The notes under the pieces: generated by a model
The model's database searches: none
The model's input: only the letters and a program-made list of their open reading frames with translations
Told to the model about the DNA's origin: nothing
Part shown: piece by piece, positions 61,401 to 62,163 of the stretch
Layout: every line of letters starts with the position of its first letter
Numbering within the stretch: position 1 is the stretch's first letter
From: Misgurnus anguillicaudatus
Taxonomy: Eukaryota; Chordata; Actinopteri; Cypriniformes; Cobitidae
Direction of reading: 5' to 3'
Assembly (NCBI RefSeq): GCF_027580225.2
Contig: NC_073361.2
Location: 17,245,001-17,309,000, forward strand
Length of the DNA: 64,000 nt
Program-made: the position numbers and the translations under genes

Positions 61401-61695
61401 CTTTCTTATGGTCTTTTCTGAAGTCTAAAAAGTTAAACAAACTTTGACGGATCACAGCACGTACATCGATCAAAATACGCATGCAACACTACATTAGCAT
61501 GAATGTAAGACACATAACTAATATTATTGATTATGTATACAGACAGTTACAGTAACGTTACACAAATAAACAGCGTCACTTCTCTTTAGCTTCTCAAGCT
61601 ACATAAACAACTCATACAGCTGATGTCTGATAGAAGCATAACATTAAAAAACAAACCGTCTTACCGATTTTCTTAATAAGCGATGATAACTCCAT
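3164..61695 (-). CDS. rttn: Rotatin, complete coding span of 49 exons
   Basis: Rotatin is a large armadillo-like protein of centrioles and ciliary basal bodies. It is needed for building full-length centrioles, for cilium function and for left-right axis formation; these roles are known from vertebrate orthologues. I joined 49 exons on the minus strand. Every junction keeps frame, and the total is 6681 nt, or 2226 residues plus a stop, equal to the human length as I remember it. Recognisable blocks include LLEWFNFP (exon 2), RPSVVGR (exon 8), GRLMMTA (exon 16), [10 protein letters not shown] (exon 19), FYGLPSLER (exon 28), [10 protein letters not shown] (exon 29), CQNISGGLW (exon 31), CVHDEDSGL (exon 33) and [11 protein letters not shown] (exon 46). 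The N-terminal 110 residues correspond to the rotatin armadillo-like N-terminal domain. There is no signal peptide or membrane segment. No internal stop or frameshift was found in the joined exons, so the gene looks functional. Individual exons are listed below. Confidence 0.97.
3348..3417 (-). CDS. rttn: rttn exon 48
   Basis: Residues 2177-2199, with [20 protein letters not shown]. It is a 70-nt exon starting in phase 0 and ending in phase 1. Confidence 0.95.
3592..3645 (+). mobile_element. L2/CR1-type LINE or SINE 3' tail fragment
   Basis: The words CACTGTAAGTTGG, ATAAAAGTGTCTG and AAATGAATGAATGTA form the typical 3' tail shared by fish L2-clade LINEs and the SINEs that use them. Only the tail is recognisable. 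Confidence 0.5.
3664..3767 (-). CDS. rttn: rttn exon 47
   Basis: Residues 2142-2176, with [20 protein letters not shown] and [15 protein letters not shown]. It matches the human AQRIGAAALWALIYNYQK. Confidence 0.96.
3801..3823. repeat. AAAGT pentanucleotide microsatellite
   Basis: About four to five copies of AAAGT in intron 46. Confidence 0.8.
3868..4571. mobile_element. GGGACACTCCACTTTT foldback MITE, copy 1
   Basis: The left end GGGACACTCCACTTTTTTT pairs with the right end AAAAAGTGGAGTTTCCCTTTAA. Long inner arms share words such as TTAGCATAGCTTAGCA and GATTAGACCATTAGCAT. The right TTAA is intact and the left is mutated. It is in intron 46. Copy 2 is at 27650-28457. Confidence 0.85.
5426..5444. 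repeat. GT microsatellite
   Basis: Uninterrupted GT dinucleotides in intron 46. Confidence 0.85.
5649..5919 (-). CDS. rttn: rttn exon 46
   Basis: Residues 2052-2141, with [34 protein letters not shown] and [14 protein letters not shown]. At 271 nt it is the largest exon and among the best conserved. Confidence 0.97.
6168..7357. mobile_element. TTAACTCTTTCCCC MITE family, copy 1, with a nested insertion
   Basis: The ends are TTAATTCTTTCCCCGCCA and GGCAGGGAAAGAGTTAA, with TTAA at both edges. It lies in intron 45. The middle is interrupted by another element (6298-7047). Other copies are at 14036-14530, 46701-47826 and a fragment near 50235-50515. Confidence 0.85.
6298..7047. mobile_element. 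CACTGCAAAAAAT element with multi-armed palindrome
   Basis: The ends are CACTGCAAAAAATTATTTT and AATTTTGTGCAGTG. The interior repeats the words TTTTTGTCTTGTTTTCA and TTCTTAAATTAAGATGC in both orientations several times, as if two foldbacks were joined. No target duplication was found. A related piece is at 62281-62622. Confidence 0.7.
7460..7665 (-). CDS. rttn: rttn exon 45
   Basis: Residues 1983-2051, with [17 protein letters not shown] and [17 protein letters not shown]. The polypyrimidine tract of its acceptor is a CT microsatellite. Confidence 0.96.
7668..7702. repeat. AG microsatellite forming a splice acceptor tract
   Basis: Read on the minus strand this is a CT run that directly abuts the AG acceptor of rttn exon 45, so it serves as its polypyrimidine tract. 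Confidence 0.9.
9072..10285. repeat. Palindromic element with amplified 22-bp minisatellite core
   Basis: About 45 to 50 copies of a 22-bp unit (GAATAAAGTCGTTATTTAAC plus GA) run from roughly 9105 to 10170. The array is bracketed by inverted arms: AAATAAAACCATCTCGA on the left and GAGATGGTTTTATTTTT on the right. Within the array a segment of about 269 bp is duplicated nearly intact (compare 9300-9540 with 9569-9810). It lies in intron 44. Confidence 0.9.
10455..10496. repeat. AC microsatellite
   Basis: About 21 AC dinucleotides in intron 44. Confidence 0.95.
10878..11004 (-). CDS. rttn: rttn exon 44
   Basis: Residues 1941-1982, with [18 protein letters not shown] and [12 protein letters not shown]. 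It is close to the human SLWPWILMDDSLM and [10 protein letters not shown]. Confidence 0.95.
11275..11745. mobile_element. TTAAGGGGCACCT MITE
   Basis: The ends are TTAAGGGGCACCTTTTATG and CATAATAGGTGTCCTTTAA, with TTAA at both edges. It lies in intron 43. It is related by its ends and interior to 53969-54432. Confidence 0.8.
11977..12054 (-). CDS. rttn: rttn exon 43
   Basis: Residues 1915-1940, with [19 protein letters not shown]. The acceptor is a tandem CAGCAG, so a form with one extra Gln is possible. Confidence 0.95.
12055..12870. other. Intron 42, no recognised repeat
   Basis: AT-rich intronic sequence. I see no gene, RNA or transposon ends in it. Confidence 0.5.
12871..12968 (-). CDS. 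rttn: rttn exon 42
   Basis: Residues 1882-1914, with [18 protein letters not shown] and ESLKAGK. It matches the human [21 protein letters not shown]. Confidence 0.96.
13101..13576. mobile_element. Tc1/mariner-like MITE
   Basis: The ends are TACAGTACTCTGCAAAAGTA and CTTTTGCACGGTACTGTA, flanked by TA. This CAGTACTGTGCAAAAGT terminus is the common Tc1-like type in fish. There is no transposase frame. It lies in intron 41. Confidence 0.75.
14036..14530. mobile_element. TTAACTCTTTCCCC MITE family, copy 2
   Basis: The ends are TTAACTCTTTCCCCGCCA and GCGGGGAATGAGTTAA. The right TTAA is shared with the next element at 14527. Confidence 0.85.
14527..14813. mobile_element. AAAGGGATAGTTCA MITE family, copy 2
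   Basis: The ends are TTAAAGGGATAGTTCACC and GTGAACTATCTCTTTTAA. The interior is palindromic (GGTAAGCACACAGTTGA and TCAACTGTGTGCTTACC). It abuts the preceding element through a common TTAA. Confidence 0.85.
14899..15801. mobile_element. TTAAAGGAATAG foldback MITE, copy 1
   Basis: The ends are TTAAAGGAATAGTCCATTTT and AAAATGGACTATTCCTTTAA, with TTAA at both edges. The arms are paired for at least 180 bases. The centre contains a CpG-rich stretch. A 98-codon minus-strand open frame inside (15360-15656) is a by-product. Copy 2 is at 33329-34190. Confidence 0.9.
16118..16223 (-). CDS. rttn: rttn exon 41
   Basis: Residues 1847-1881, with [20 protein letters not shown]. It aligns with the human [20 protein letters not shown]. 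Confidence 0.95.
16405..16613 (-). CDS. rttn: rttn exon 40
   Basis: Residues 1777-1846, with [19 protein letters not shown] and [15 protein letters not shown]. The first half is nearly identical to human LQFLSVLLTEEAK. Confidence 0.96.
17144..17281 (-). CDS. rttn: rttn exon 39
   Basis: Residues 1731-1776, with [20 protein letters not shown] and [12 protein letters not shown]. It starts and ends in phase 1. Confidence 0.96.
17423..17573 (-). CDS. rttn: rttn exon 38
   Basis: Residues 1681-1730, with [18 protein letters not shown] and [19 protein letters not shown]. It is equivalent to the human [20 protein letters not shown] region. Confidence 0.94.
17833..17920 (-). CDS. rttn: rttn exon 37
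   Basis: Residues 1651-1680, with [20 protein letters not shown]. It aligns with the human IADATLIQTCVQELRALLP. Confidence 0.94.
18714..19204. mobile_element. hAT-like AGTGTTGGGG element, diverged copy
   Basis: The ends are AGTGTTAGGGAAAGTTA and GTTACCCCCAACACT, and the interior is rich in AAAGTAACT and GTTACTTT words. It resembles 47040-47739 but has no clear target duplication. Confidence 0.65.
19249..20007. mobile_element. AGGCTATGTTTACACG MITE
   Basis: The ends are AGGCTATGTTTACACGTGG and CGTGTAAGCAGAGCCT. The interior is unusually CpG-rich with GTTTACACG-type words in both orientations. Open frames of 91-100 codons inside have no recognisable protein motif. Confidence 0.7.
20165..20850. 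mobile_element. Old repeat split by a TTAA element
   Basis: Flanking pieces (AATATAACCTTGATATC and AATCTCATCATTAGATTATA) match the uninterrupted relative at 23100-23310. The insertion is 20313-20763. Confidence 0.7.
20313..20763. mobile_element. TTAAAGGAAAACACCAC foldback MITE
   Basis: The ends are TTAAAGGAAAACACCACCC and CTGTGGTGTTTCCTTTAA, with TTAA at both edges. The arms share ATGAATGGGG and GTGCACGCATTAAA-type words. An empty relative of the insertion site exists at about 23245. Confidence 0.85.
20950..21145 (-). CDS. rttn: rttn exon 36
   Basis: Residues 1586-1650, with [20 protein letters not shown] and [12 protein letters not shown]. It matches the human SLLSAMCSLLDNLLTIAP. Confidence 0.94.
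21239..21329 (-). CDS. rttn: rttn exon 35
   Basis: Residues 1556-1585, a Ser/Thr/Pro-rich linker ([14 protein letters not shown]). Little sequence is shared with mammals, but acceptor, donor and phase fit. Confidence 0.88.
21826..22854. mobile_element. TTAA-bounded element, copy 2, with a nested hAT MITE
   Basis: The right half (22570-22854) is the inverse of 686-1058, ending AATTTACACACTGCACCTTTAA-like. The left end TTAAAGGTGGGTGTACG matches the same terminus. A hAT MITE is nested inside (22003-22501). It lies in intron 34. Confidence 0.7.
22003..22501. mobile_element. hAT MITE (CAGTGCTTCTCA) with 8-bp duplication
   Basis: The ends are CAGTGCTTCTCAATT and ATCTGAGAAGCACTG. A perfect 8-bp duplication GGCTAGGG is at 21995-22002 and 22502-22509. 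The interior has C-rich stretches typical of this class. There is no transposase. Confidence 0.93.
22895..22983 (-). CDS. rttn: rttn exon 34
   Basis: Residues 1526-1555, with [18 protein letters not shown] and a Ser/Thr-rich tail. It aligns with the human LDDSFKFWRAPSR segment. Confidence 0.92.
23085..23310. mobile_element. Old repeat fragment, empty relative of 20165-20850
   Basis: It carries AATATAACCTTGGTATC and GATGCTCCTAATCTCATCA without the insertion seen at 20313-20763, and ends AGGGTCACATATGG. It lies in intron 33. Confidence 0.65.
23406..23583 (-). CDS. rttn: rttn exon 33
   Basis: Residues 1467-1525, with [19 protein letters not shown] and [17 protein letters not shown]. The donor CATG/GTACTG was chosen because it keeps the frame of exon 34. 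Confidence 0.94.
23749..23826 (-). CDS. rttn: rttn exon 32
   Basis: Residues 1441-1466, with [14 protein letters not shown] and AKDCAWQ. A 78-nt exon matching the human [16 protein letters not shown] block. Confidence 0.96.
24550..24837. mobile_element. hAT MITE (CAGTGGTTCTCAAAC) with 8-bp duplication
   Basis: The ends are CAGTGGTTCTCAAACTTTTT and AGTTTGAGAACCACTG. A perfect 8-bp duplication ACCTAAAG is at 24542-24549 and 24838-24845. It is 288 bp, in intron 31. Confidence 0.95.
24841..24945. mobile_element. AAAGGGATAGTTCA MITE fragment
   Basis: Begins TAAAGGGATAGTTCACAG and continues with ATGTTGTTCTAAATCTGTA, as in the other copies. It is truncated on the right before exon 31. Confidence 0.7.
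25052..25210 (-). CDS. rttn: rttn exon 31
   Basis: Residues 1388-1440, with [20 protein letters not shown] and [14 protein letters not shown]. It is highly conserved. Confidence 0.97.
25702..25812 (-). CDS. rttn: rttn exon 30
   Basis: Residues 1351-1387, with [12 protein letters not shown] and [16 protein letters not shown]. It matches the human [17 protein letters not shown]. Confidence 0.96.
26159..26287 (-). CDS. rttn: rttn exon 29
   Basis: Residues 1308-1350, with [20 protein letters not shown] and [14 protein letters not shown]. It starts and ends in phase 0. Confidence 0.97.
26568..27067. mobile_element. CTAAGGGGG MITE with a nested hAT-like element
   Basis: The left end CTAAGGGGGTCGGTACACC and the right end GTGCGTGCCCCC plus TAAGC form inverted termini once the nested element (26806-27053) is removed. 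It lies in intron 28. Confidence 0.65.
26806..27053. mobile_element. hAT-like MITE (TAGGGGTGGGCGAT)
   Basis: The ends are TAGGGGTGGGCGATAAATC and GATTTATCGCCCACCACTA. The flanks GTGCCCCC and ATGCCCCC match at 7 of 8 positions, an aged 8-bp duplication. The arms share TACGGCTCTGTGTAGTAAAT-like words in inverted form. Confidence 0.8.
27121..27340 (-). CDS. rttn: rttn exon 28
   Basis: Residues 1234-1307, with [20 protein letters not shown] and [18 protein letters not shown] and KYLSGLLE. It is almost identical to human rotatin. Confidence 0.97.
27650..28457. mobile_element. GGGACACTCCACTTTT foldback MITE, copy 2
   Basis: The ends are TTAAAGGGACACTCCAC and GTGGAGTGTCCCTTTAA, with TTAA at both edges. 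The long paired arms have the same inner words as copy 1 (3868-4571). It lies in intron 27. Confidence 0.9.
28458..29710. other. Rest of intron 27, no recognised gene
   Basis: AT-rich sequence with a GT run near the exon 27 donor. A 60-codon frame at 29131-29313 has no motif. Confidence 0.5.
29728..29894 (-). CDS. rttn: rttn exon 27
   Basis: Residues 1179-1233, with [35 protein letters not shown] and THTSDR. The donor GTAAC runs straight into a CA/GT microsatellite (29711-29725). Confidence 0.94.
30329..30642. mobile_element. AGCCGTTTCTCAATA MITE
   Basis: The ends are AGCCGTTTCTCAATACC and ATATTGAGAAACGGCT. TAG flanks both ends as a 3-bp duplication. Inner arms carry AAGTTCGGACTTGCG-type words. 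It is nested in the minisatellite. Confidence 0.8.
31705..31941. mobile_element. Harbinger-like MITE, copy 1
   Basis: The left end AGGGCTCATTATAATTGTG and the right end CGCACGACTATACCTTGGGC are inverted relatives. The flanks are TAA and TTA, compatible with a TWA target. It is related to 50573-51054 and is nested in the minisatellite. Confidence 0.7.
32289..32346 (+). mobile_element. L2/CR1-type 3' tail fragment
   Basis: Words ATGCATTGTAAGTTG, AGGATCTGCCAAATGCATA and AATGTAAATG form the L2-clade 3' tail, in a better preserved form than at 3592-3645. Confidence 0.6.
33148..33292 (-). CDS. rttn: rttn exon 26
   Basis: Residues 1130-1178, with [31 protein letters not shown] and WLLELLLNQ. Intron 26 after it holds the 43-bp minisatellite. 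Confidence 0.95.
33329..34190. mobile_element. TTAAAGGAATAG foldback MITE, copy 2
   Basis: It matches 14899-15801 in the same orientation over most of its length, including the CpG-rich centre. The last part of the right arm, with the right terminus, is missing. It lies in intron 25. Confidence 0.88.
34459..34698 (-). CDS. rttn: rttn exon 25
   Basis: Residues 1050-1129, with [20 protein letters not shown] and [16 protein letters not shown] and WHAAVRR. It is clearly orthologous to the human SGLQDCLHSIVQ and TRMSFYLLNDRLSLK segments. Confidence 0.96.
34835..34925. repeat. Two-copy tandem duplication
   Basis: A segment of about 45 bp containing TACTAATTCTACTTTTTT and GCATTTGGGGTGA is present twice side by side in intron 24. 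Confidence 0.85.
35221..35412 (-). CDS. rttn: rttn exon 24
   Basis: Residues 986-1049, with [36 protein letters not shown] and [12 protein letters not shown]. The donor is GTAAGT. Confidence 0.95.
35518..35583 (-). CDS. rttn: rttn exon 23
   Basis: Residues 964-985, with [20 protein letters not shown]. At 66 nt it is the second shortest exon. It matches the human LPSVFSLPVSVFRRY. Confidence 0.93.
36233..37035. mobile_element. TTAAAGGGATAGTTCGTC foldback MITE
   Basis: The ends are TTAAAGGGATAGTTCGTCA and GGCCGAACTATCCCTTTAA, with TTAA at both edges. Long paired arms carry GATTTACTCACCCCAAG and TTGGGGGTGAGTAAATC. It lies in intron 22. A 71-codon plus-strand open frame inside is incidental. Confidence 0.88.
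37080..37176 (-). CDS. rttn: rttn exon 22
   Basis: Residues 932-963, with [19 protein letters not shown] and IARMDV. The acceptor follows an uninterrupted run of T. Confidence 0.93.
37753..37870 (-). CDS. rttn: rttn exon 21
   Basis: Residues 893-931, with [20 protein letters not shown] and [13 protein letters not shown]. It matches the human [21 protein letters not shown] block. Confidence 0.95.
38515..38603 (-). CDS. rttn: rttn exon 20
   Basis: Residues 863-892, with [18 protein letters not shown] and [12 protein letters not shown]. It is a short exon supported by its phase and by alignment to the human KMHAVVKKLCLIDKI block. Confidence 0.93.
38640..39460. repeat. Degenerate GATG/ATGG tetranucleotide tract hosting a transposon
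   Basis: Decayed ATAGATGG and GATGGATG words lie on both sides (38640-38765 and 39410-39455) of the element at 38766-39409, so the element landed in a tetranucleotide repeat. Confidence 0.7.
38766..39409. mobile_element. CAGGGTTCCCACACC element, copy 1, 6-bp duplication
   Basis: The ends are CAGGGTTCCCACACCTTAG and CCCGTGGGAACCCTG. A perfect 6-bp duplication TGCATA is at 38760-38765 and 39410-39415. The middle shows an inner inverted pair, TTACAGTTCCCTTTCGAGG and CAGGGAACAACAGTTACA. Confidence 0.9.
39461..39560 (-). CDS. rttn: rttn exon 19
   Basis: Residues 830-862, with [16 protein letters not shown] and [14 protein letters not shown]. It ends in phase 1. Confidence 0.96.
39920..40094 (-). 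CDS. rttn: rttn exon 18
   Basis: Residues 771-829, with [18 protein letters not shown] and [18 protein letters not shown]. It matches the human LLAFHLTSEEGADTKRP region. Confidence 0.95.
40160..41085. mobile_element. TAGGGGTGTGACGAGA hAT-like element
   Basis: The left end is TAGGGGTGTGACGAGATC and the right end is CTCGTAGATTAAG through CACACCCCTA. The flanks GTGGGAAG and GTGTGTAG agree at 6 of 8 positions. It has no open frame. It lies in intron 17. Confidence 0.75.
41190..41329 (-). CDS. rttn: rttn exon 17
   Basis: Residues 725-770, with [33 protein letters not shown]. The acceptor TATTAG at 41331-41330 was preferred over CACAG further in, because only the former keeps the frame of exon 16. 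Confidence 0.92.
41759..41875 (-). CDS. rttn: rttn exon 16
   Basis: Residues 686-724, with [20 protein letters not shown] and YVVIPVLQ. It starts and ends in phase 0. Confidence 0.96.
42150..42275 (-). CDS. rttn: rttn exon 15
   Basis: Residues 644-685, with [16 protein letters not shown] and [18 protein letters not shown]. This is one of the best conserved rotatin blocks. Confidence 0.96.
42652..43788. mobile_element. TTAACCCTATAACT element with internal tandem repeats
   Basis: The ends are TTAACCCTATAACTTCACTG and GACAGTTATAGGGTTAA, with TTAA at both edges. Inside, four diverged copies of a unit of about 175-190 bp share CTTGACAAACTATATAT and TTGGAAAGCTC (near 42741, 42915, 43091 and 43279). 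It lies in intron 14. Confidence 0.88.
43826..44296. mobile_element. GGGACATTTCACAAGAC MITE, copy 1
   Basis: It contains GGGACATTTCACAAGACTTT, AAGGGGCGGTATTATCCCC and TCAGATTTTCATTATATGTC, as in 54746-55179, but both termini are mutated. It lies in intron 14. Confidence 0.8.
44297..45206. other. Rest of intron 14, nothing recognised
   Basis: No transposon ends or coding motifs seen. Several overlapping minus-strand frames of 64-78 codons (44513-44928) lack any motif. Confidence 0.5.
45207..45333 (-). CDS. rttn: rttn exon 14
   Basis: Residues 601-643, with [18 protein letters not shown] and [16 protein letters not shown]. It is very close to the human [21 protein letters not shown] block. 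Confidence 0.96.
45442..45554 (-). CDS. rttn: rttn exon 13
   Basis: Residues 564-600, with [16 protein letters not shown] and [17 protein letters not shown]. The donor GTGAGT overlaps an in-frame TGA in the intron, so read-through would stop at once. Confidence 0.95.
46117..46477. mobile_element. hAT MITE (TAGGAATGAATAATGATTAAT), 8-bp duplication
   Basis: The ends are TAGGAATGAATAATGATTAA and AATCGTTATGCATCCCTA. A perfect 8-bp duplication GTTTGAAT is at 46109-46116 and 46478-46485. The arms are paired and the centre is an AT-rich, ATGTATATA-type tract. It lies in intron 12. Confidence 0.92.
46701..47826. mobile_element. TTAACTCTTTCCCC MITE family, copy 3, with a nested hAT element
   Basis: The ends are TTAACTCTTTCCCCGCCA and GGCAGGGAAAGAGTTAA with TTAA edges. 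A 700-bp hAT element (47040-47739) sits inside. It lies in intron 12. Confidence 0.9.
47040..47739. mobile_element. hAT-like element (CAGTGTTGGGG), 8-bp duplication
   Basis: The ends are CAGTGTTGGGGCTAGTTAC and GTAACTAGTTACACCCAACACTG-like. A perfect 8-bp duplication ATGGTTAT is at 47032-47039 and 47740-47747. A 99-codon minus-strand frame inside is not recognisable as transposase. Confidence 0.92.
48113..48325 (-). CDS. rttn: rttn exon 12
   Basis: Residues 493-563, with [28 protein letters not shown] and [14 protein letters not shown]. It starts and ends in phase 0. Confidence 0.96.
48605..48775 (-). CDS. rttn: rttn exon 11
   Basis: Residues 436-492, with [33 protein letters not shown] and [12 protein letters not shown]. 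It starts and ends in phase 0. Confidence 0.96.
48840..50230. other. Part of intron 10, no recognised gene
   Basis: AT-rich intron. An AT-palindromic TATAATATTATATTATATAA tract lies near 49975-50010. A short MITE end, TGGGTGAACTATTACTTTAA, lies at 49470-49490. Confidence 0.5.
50534..51172. mobile_element. Palindromic element with a nested Harbinger-like MITE
   Basis: The outer arms TAAAAGCAATAAGCCCCAAG and CTTGGGGCTTATTGCTTTA are inverted. The nested element is 50573-51054. The part from 51058 to 51150 is itself a tight palindrome around the word TTATAACAGCTAAGGGG. A fragment of the TTAACTCTTTCCCC family precedes it (50235-50515). Confidence 0.8.
50573..51054. mobile_element. Harbinger-like MITE, copy 2, TTA duplication
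   Basis: The ends are AGGGCTCGTTATAGTCGTGC and GCACGACTATAAATCGCCCT. TTA flanks both ends, matching the TWA target of PIF/Harbinger elements. Inner arms carry GTAGGTCCTACGGCGTAG-type words. It is CpG-rich. Confidence 0.82.
51354..52078. mobile_element. CAGGGTTCCCACACC element, copy 2, 6-bp duplication
   Basis: The ends are CAGGGTTCCCACACCTTAG and TATGGGAACCCTG. A perfect 6-bp duplication AGTATT is at 51348-51353 and 52079-52084. It matches copy 1 (38766-39409), including the inner inverted pair. It lies in intron 10. Confidence 0.9.
52301..52416 (-). CDS. rttn: rttn exon 10, GC splice donor
   Basis: Residues 397-435, with [15 protein letters not shown] and [12 protein letters not shown]. 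The only donor that keeps frame with exon 11 is CTG/GCAAGT at 52301/52300, a GC donor. The nearby GT at 52296 gives the wrong phase. Confidence 0.9.
52527..52711 (-). CDS. rttn: rttn exon 9
   Basis: Residues 335-396. A Gly/Pro/Gln-rich stretch is followed by [13 protein letters not shown] and [10 protein letters not shown]. The proline-rich first half is not conserved with mammals, but the second half is. Confidence 0.94.
53291..53766. mobile_element. TTACCCTTACGAAAA element with a nested TA element
   Basis: The ends are TTACCCTTACGAAAAATTAA and TTACTTTTTGTAAGGGTA. The arms contain AAACCATGGTTTA-type palindromes. An inner element with ends ACTGCCCTCCAAAGGC and CTTTGTAGGGCAGT lies at 53457-53708, flanked by TA. 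A distant relative is at 61230-61410. Confidence 0.75.
53969..54432. mobile_element. TTAAAGGGCACCTATTATG MITE
   Basis: The ends are TTAAAGGGCACCTATTATG and CATAATAGGTGCCCTTTAA, an essentially perfect terminal repeat, with TTAA edges. It lies in intron 8 beside exon 8. Confidence 0.9.
54460..54625 (-). CDS. rttn: rttn exon 8
   Basis: Residues 280-334, with [19 protein letters not shown] and [18 protein letters not shown]. This hydrophilic Ser/Arg-rich linker is nearly identical to the human protein. Confidence 0.96.
54746..55179. mobile_element. GGGACATTTCACAAGAC MITE, copy 2
   Basis: The ends are TTAAAGGGGACATTTCAC and CATGATATGTCCCTTTTAA, with TTAA edges. The same interior as 43826-44296. 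It fills most of intron 7. Confidence 0.88.
55213..55360 (-). CDS. rttn: rttn exon 7
   Basis: Residues 231-279, with [27 protein letters not shown] and SFRSAKQ. It matches the human QLCMYLRNRLNFHRDPGF segment. Confidence 0.95.
55453..58715 (-). mobile_element. hAT transposon, near-complete, in rttn intron 6
   Basis: The element is 3263 bp. Its ends are CAGAGTCGGCG on the left and, read inward from the right, CAGGGTCGGCG. It is flanked by a perfect 8-bp target duplication GAAATAGG at 55445-55452 and 58716-58723. It carries a transposase frame on the minus strand, in the same direction as rttn. G-rich subterminal stretches lie next to both ends. The intact duplication and long open frame suggest a fairly recent insertion. 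Confidence 0.95.
56039..58361 (-). pseudogene. hAT-family transposase with one frameshift
   Basis: The protein starts at 58361 ([11 protein letters not shown]) with a low-complexity N-terminal region. The frame then changes between about 58068 and 58052, where the RSFVDKW motif in one frame is followed by REWLEYSV in the next; the shift equals one extra base. The downstream frame (58096-56039, 685 codons) is uninterrupted. It has a TTF-type zinc finger (Cys28, Cys30, Cys31 and a HETSKDH block near 67-73), a DUF4371-like RNase-H fold with Asp206 (KVDGTRD) and Asp272 (QVYDGA), an HCLNHQLHL motif, and the hAT C-terminal dimerisation block with Glu625 ([10 protein letters not shown]). Such proteins are often annotated as ZMYM1-like or 52-kDa repressor-like. 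The frameshift could be a real mutation or an assembly error. Confidence 0.9.
59195..59225. repeat. ATC trinucleotide microsatellite
   Basis: About ten ATC/TCA repeats in intron 6. Confidence 0.85.
59352..59457 (-). CDS. rttn: rttn exon 6
   Basis: Residues 195-230, with [18 protein letters not shown] and LQRP. The donor GTAAGA begins intron 6, which carries the 3.26-kb hAT element. Confidence 0.96.
59556..59646 (-). CDS. rttn: rttn exon 5
   Basis: Residues 165-194, with [20 protein letters not shown], close to the human CLKFSTFPWLPL block. The acceptor is CCTTGCAG and the donor is GTATTT. It is short and easily missed because it has no long open frame. Confidence 0.95.
60264..60341 (-). CDS. 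rttn: rttn exon 4
   Basis: Residues 139-164, a weakly conserved linker ([11 protein letters not shown] and PAPRVL). It was placed because it has an acceptor (TTCACAG) and a donor (GTGGGA) and keeps phase between exons 3 and 5. The boundary is less certain than the others. Confidence 0.82.
   Translation of the reverse strand, partial: KRTRRLGDISSAVNQGRQMLQPPEY
60505..60700 (-). CDS. rttn: rttn exon 3
   Basis: Residues 74-138, with [14 protein letters not shown] and [13 protein letters not shown]. The match to the human [15 protein letters not shown] block is clear. It starts in phase 0 and ends in phase 1. Confidence 0.95.
60894..61081 (-). CDS. rttn: rttn exon 2
   Basis: Residues 11-73, with [13 protein letters not shown] and [18 protein letters not shown]. 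It opens the rotatin N-terminal armadillo-like domain. The acceptor CACAAG and the donor AAAG/GTAGAA are in phase with exon 1. Confidence 0.96.
61230..61410. mobile_element. Decayed AAACCATGG element fragment
   Basis: It contains AACCACGGTTTGACTG, TAAAACCATAGCAACCA and AATTAAACCATGGTTAAC, as in the arms of 53291-53766. It lies in intron 1. Confidence 0.5.
61665..61695 (-). CDS. rttn: rttn exon 1 (start codon)
   Basis: Encodes [10 protein letters not shown] plus the first base of a Gly codon. The ATG is at 61695-61693, and the donor GTAAG follows at 61664. It aligns with the human rotatin N-terminus (MVLAGLIRKLG), which fixes the start. Confidence 0.93.
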
Positions 61696-61850
61696 GATCG
61701 TATGTTCCTCTTGTAAAGCAAAACGAAGTGTTTTTATTGTGTACAGCGACAGTTAAACGTCACATCCTCGCCATTACAGCAGCGCGCGGGTCTGTTTTCA
61801 ACGAGCGCGCCACAGTCAGGCACTTCCGGTATATGTCATGACACATAACA
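61696..61850 (-). promoter_or_regulatory. rttn 5' UTR and probable promoter
   Basis: The 150 bases upstream of the ATG are rich in CpG compared with the AT-rich surroundings. They contain an ETS-type site (CCGGAAGTG read on the minus strand, 61821-61829) and a CGTCA half-site near 61758. There is no clear TATA box. This fits a TATA-less housekeeping promoter, which suits a ubiquitous centriole gene. The transcription start is not determined. Confidence 0.6.
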
Positions 61851-62163
61851 GAGCTCTATTTGCTTTGGTAAACTTTACACTCAAATAAACAAAAAAGCAA
61901 ATTAAATAACTAAATGATAATATTATATAGTAAGGACATTTACAAAATTACTGTAAAATTATTCTTAAACATGCTATATAATTAATAAGAAAAGTGATGT
62001 CATTTAAATATTTTTATTTAAGTTATGCCTCGGTTAGTTGCAGATTTGTTCATGGCATTGTTTGTTTATGTATTTATTTATTAGCAAATATAATTTCTTT
62101 GGTTTTATTGAACATGTGGGGCAGTGCGTTAATTTACTTCCTTTAATTCATTACTTTTTAGGC
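61851..62163. other. Upstream intergenic sequence, nothing recognised
   Basis: AT-rich sequence just beyond the rttn promoter. I see no divergent gene start. Confidence 0.5.
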
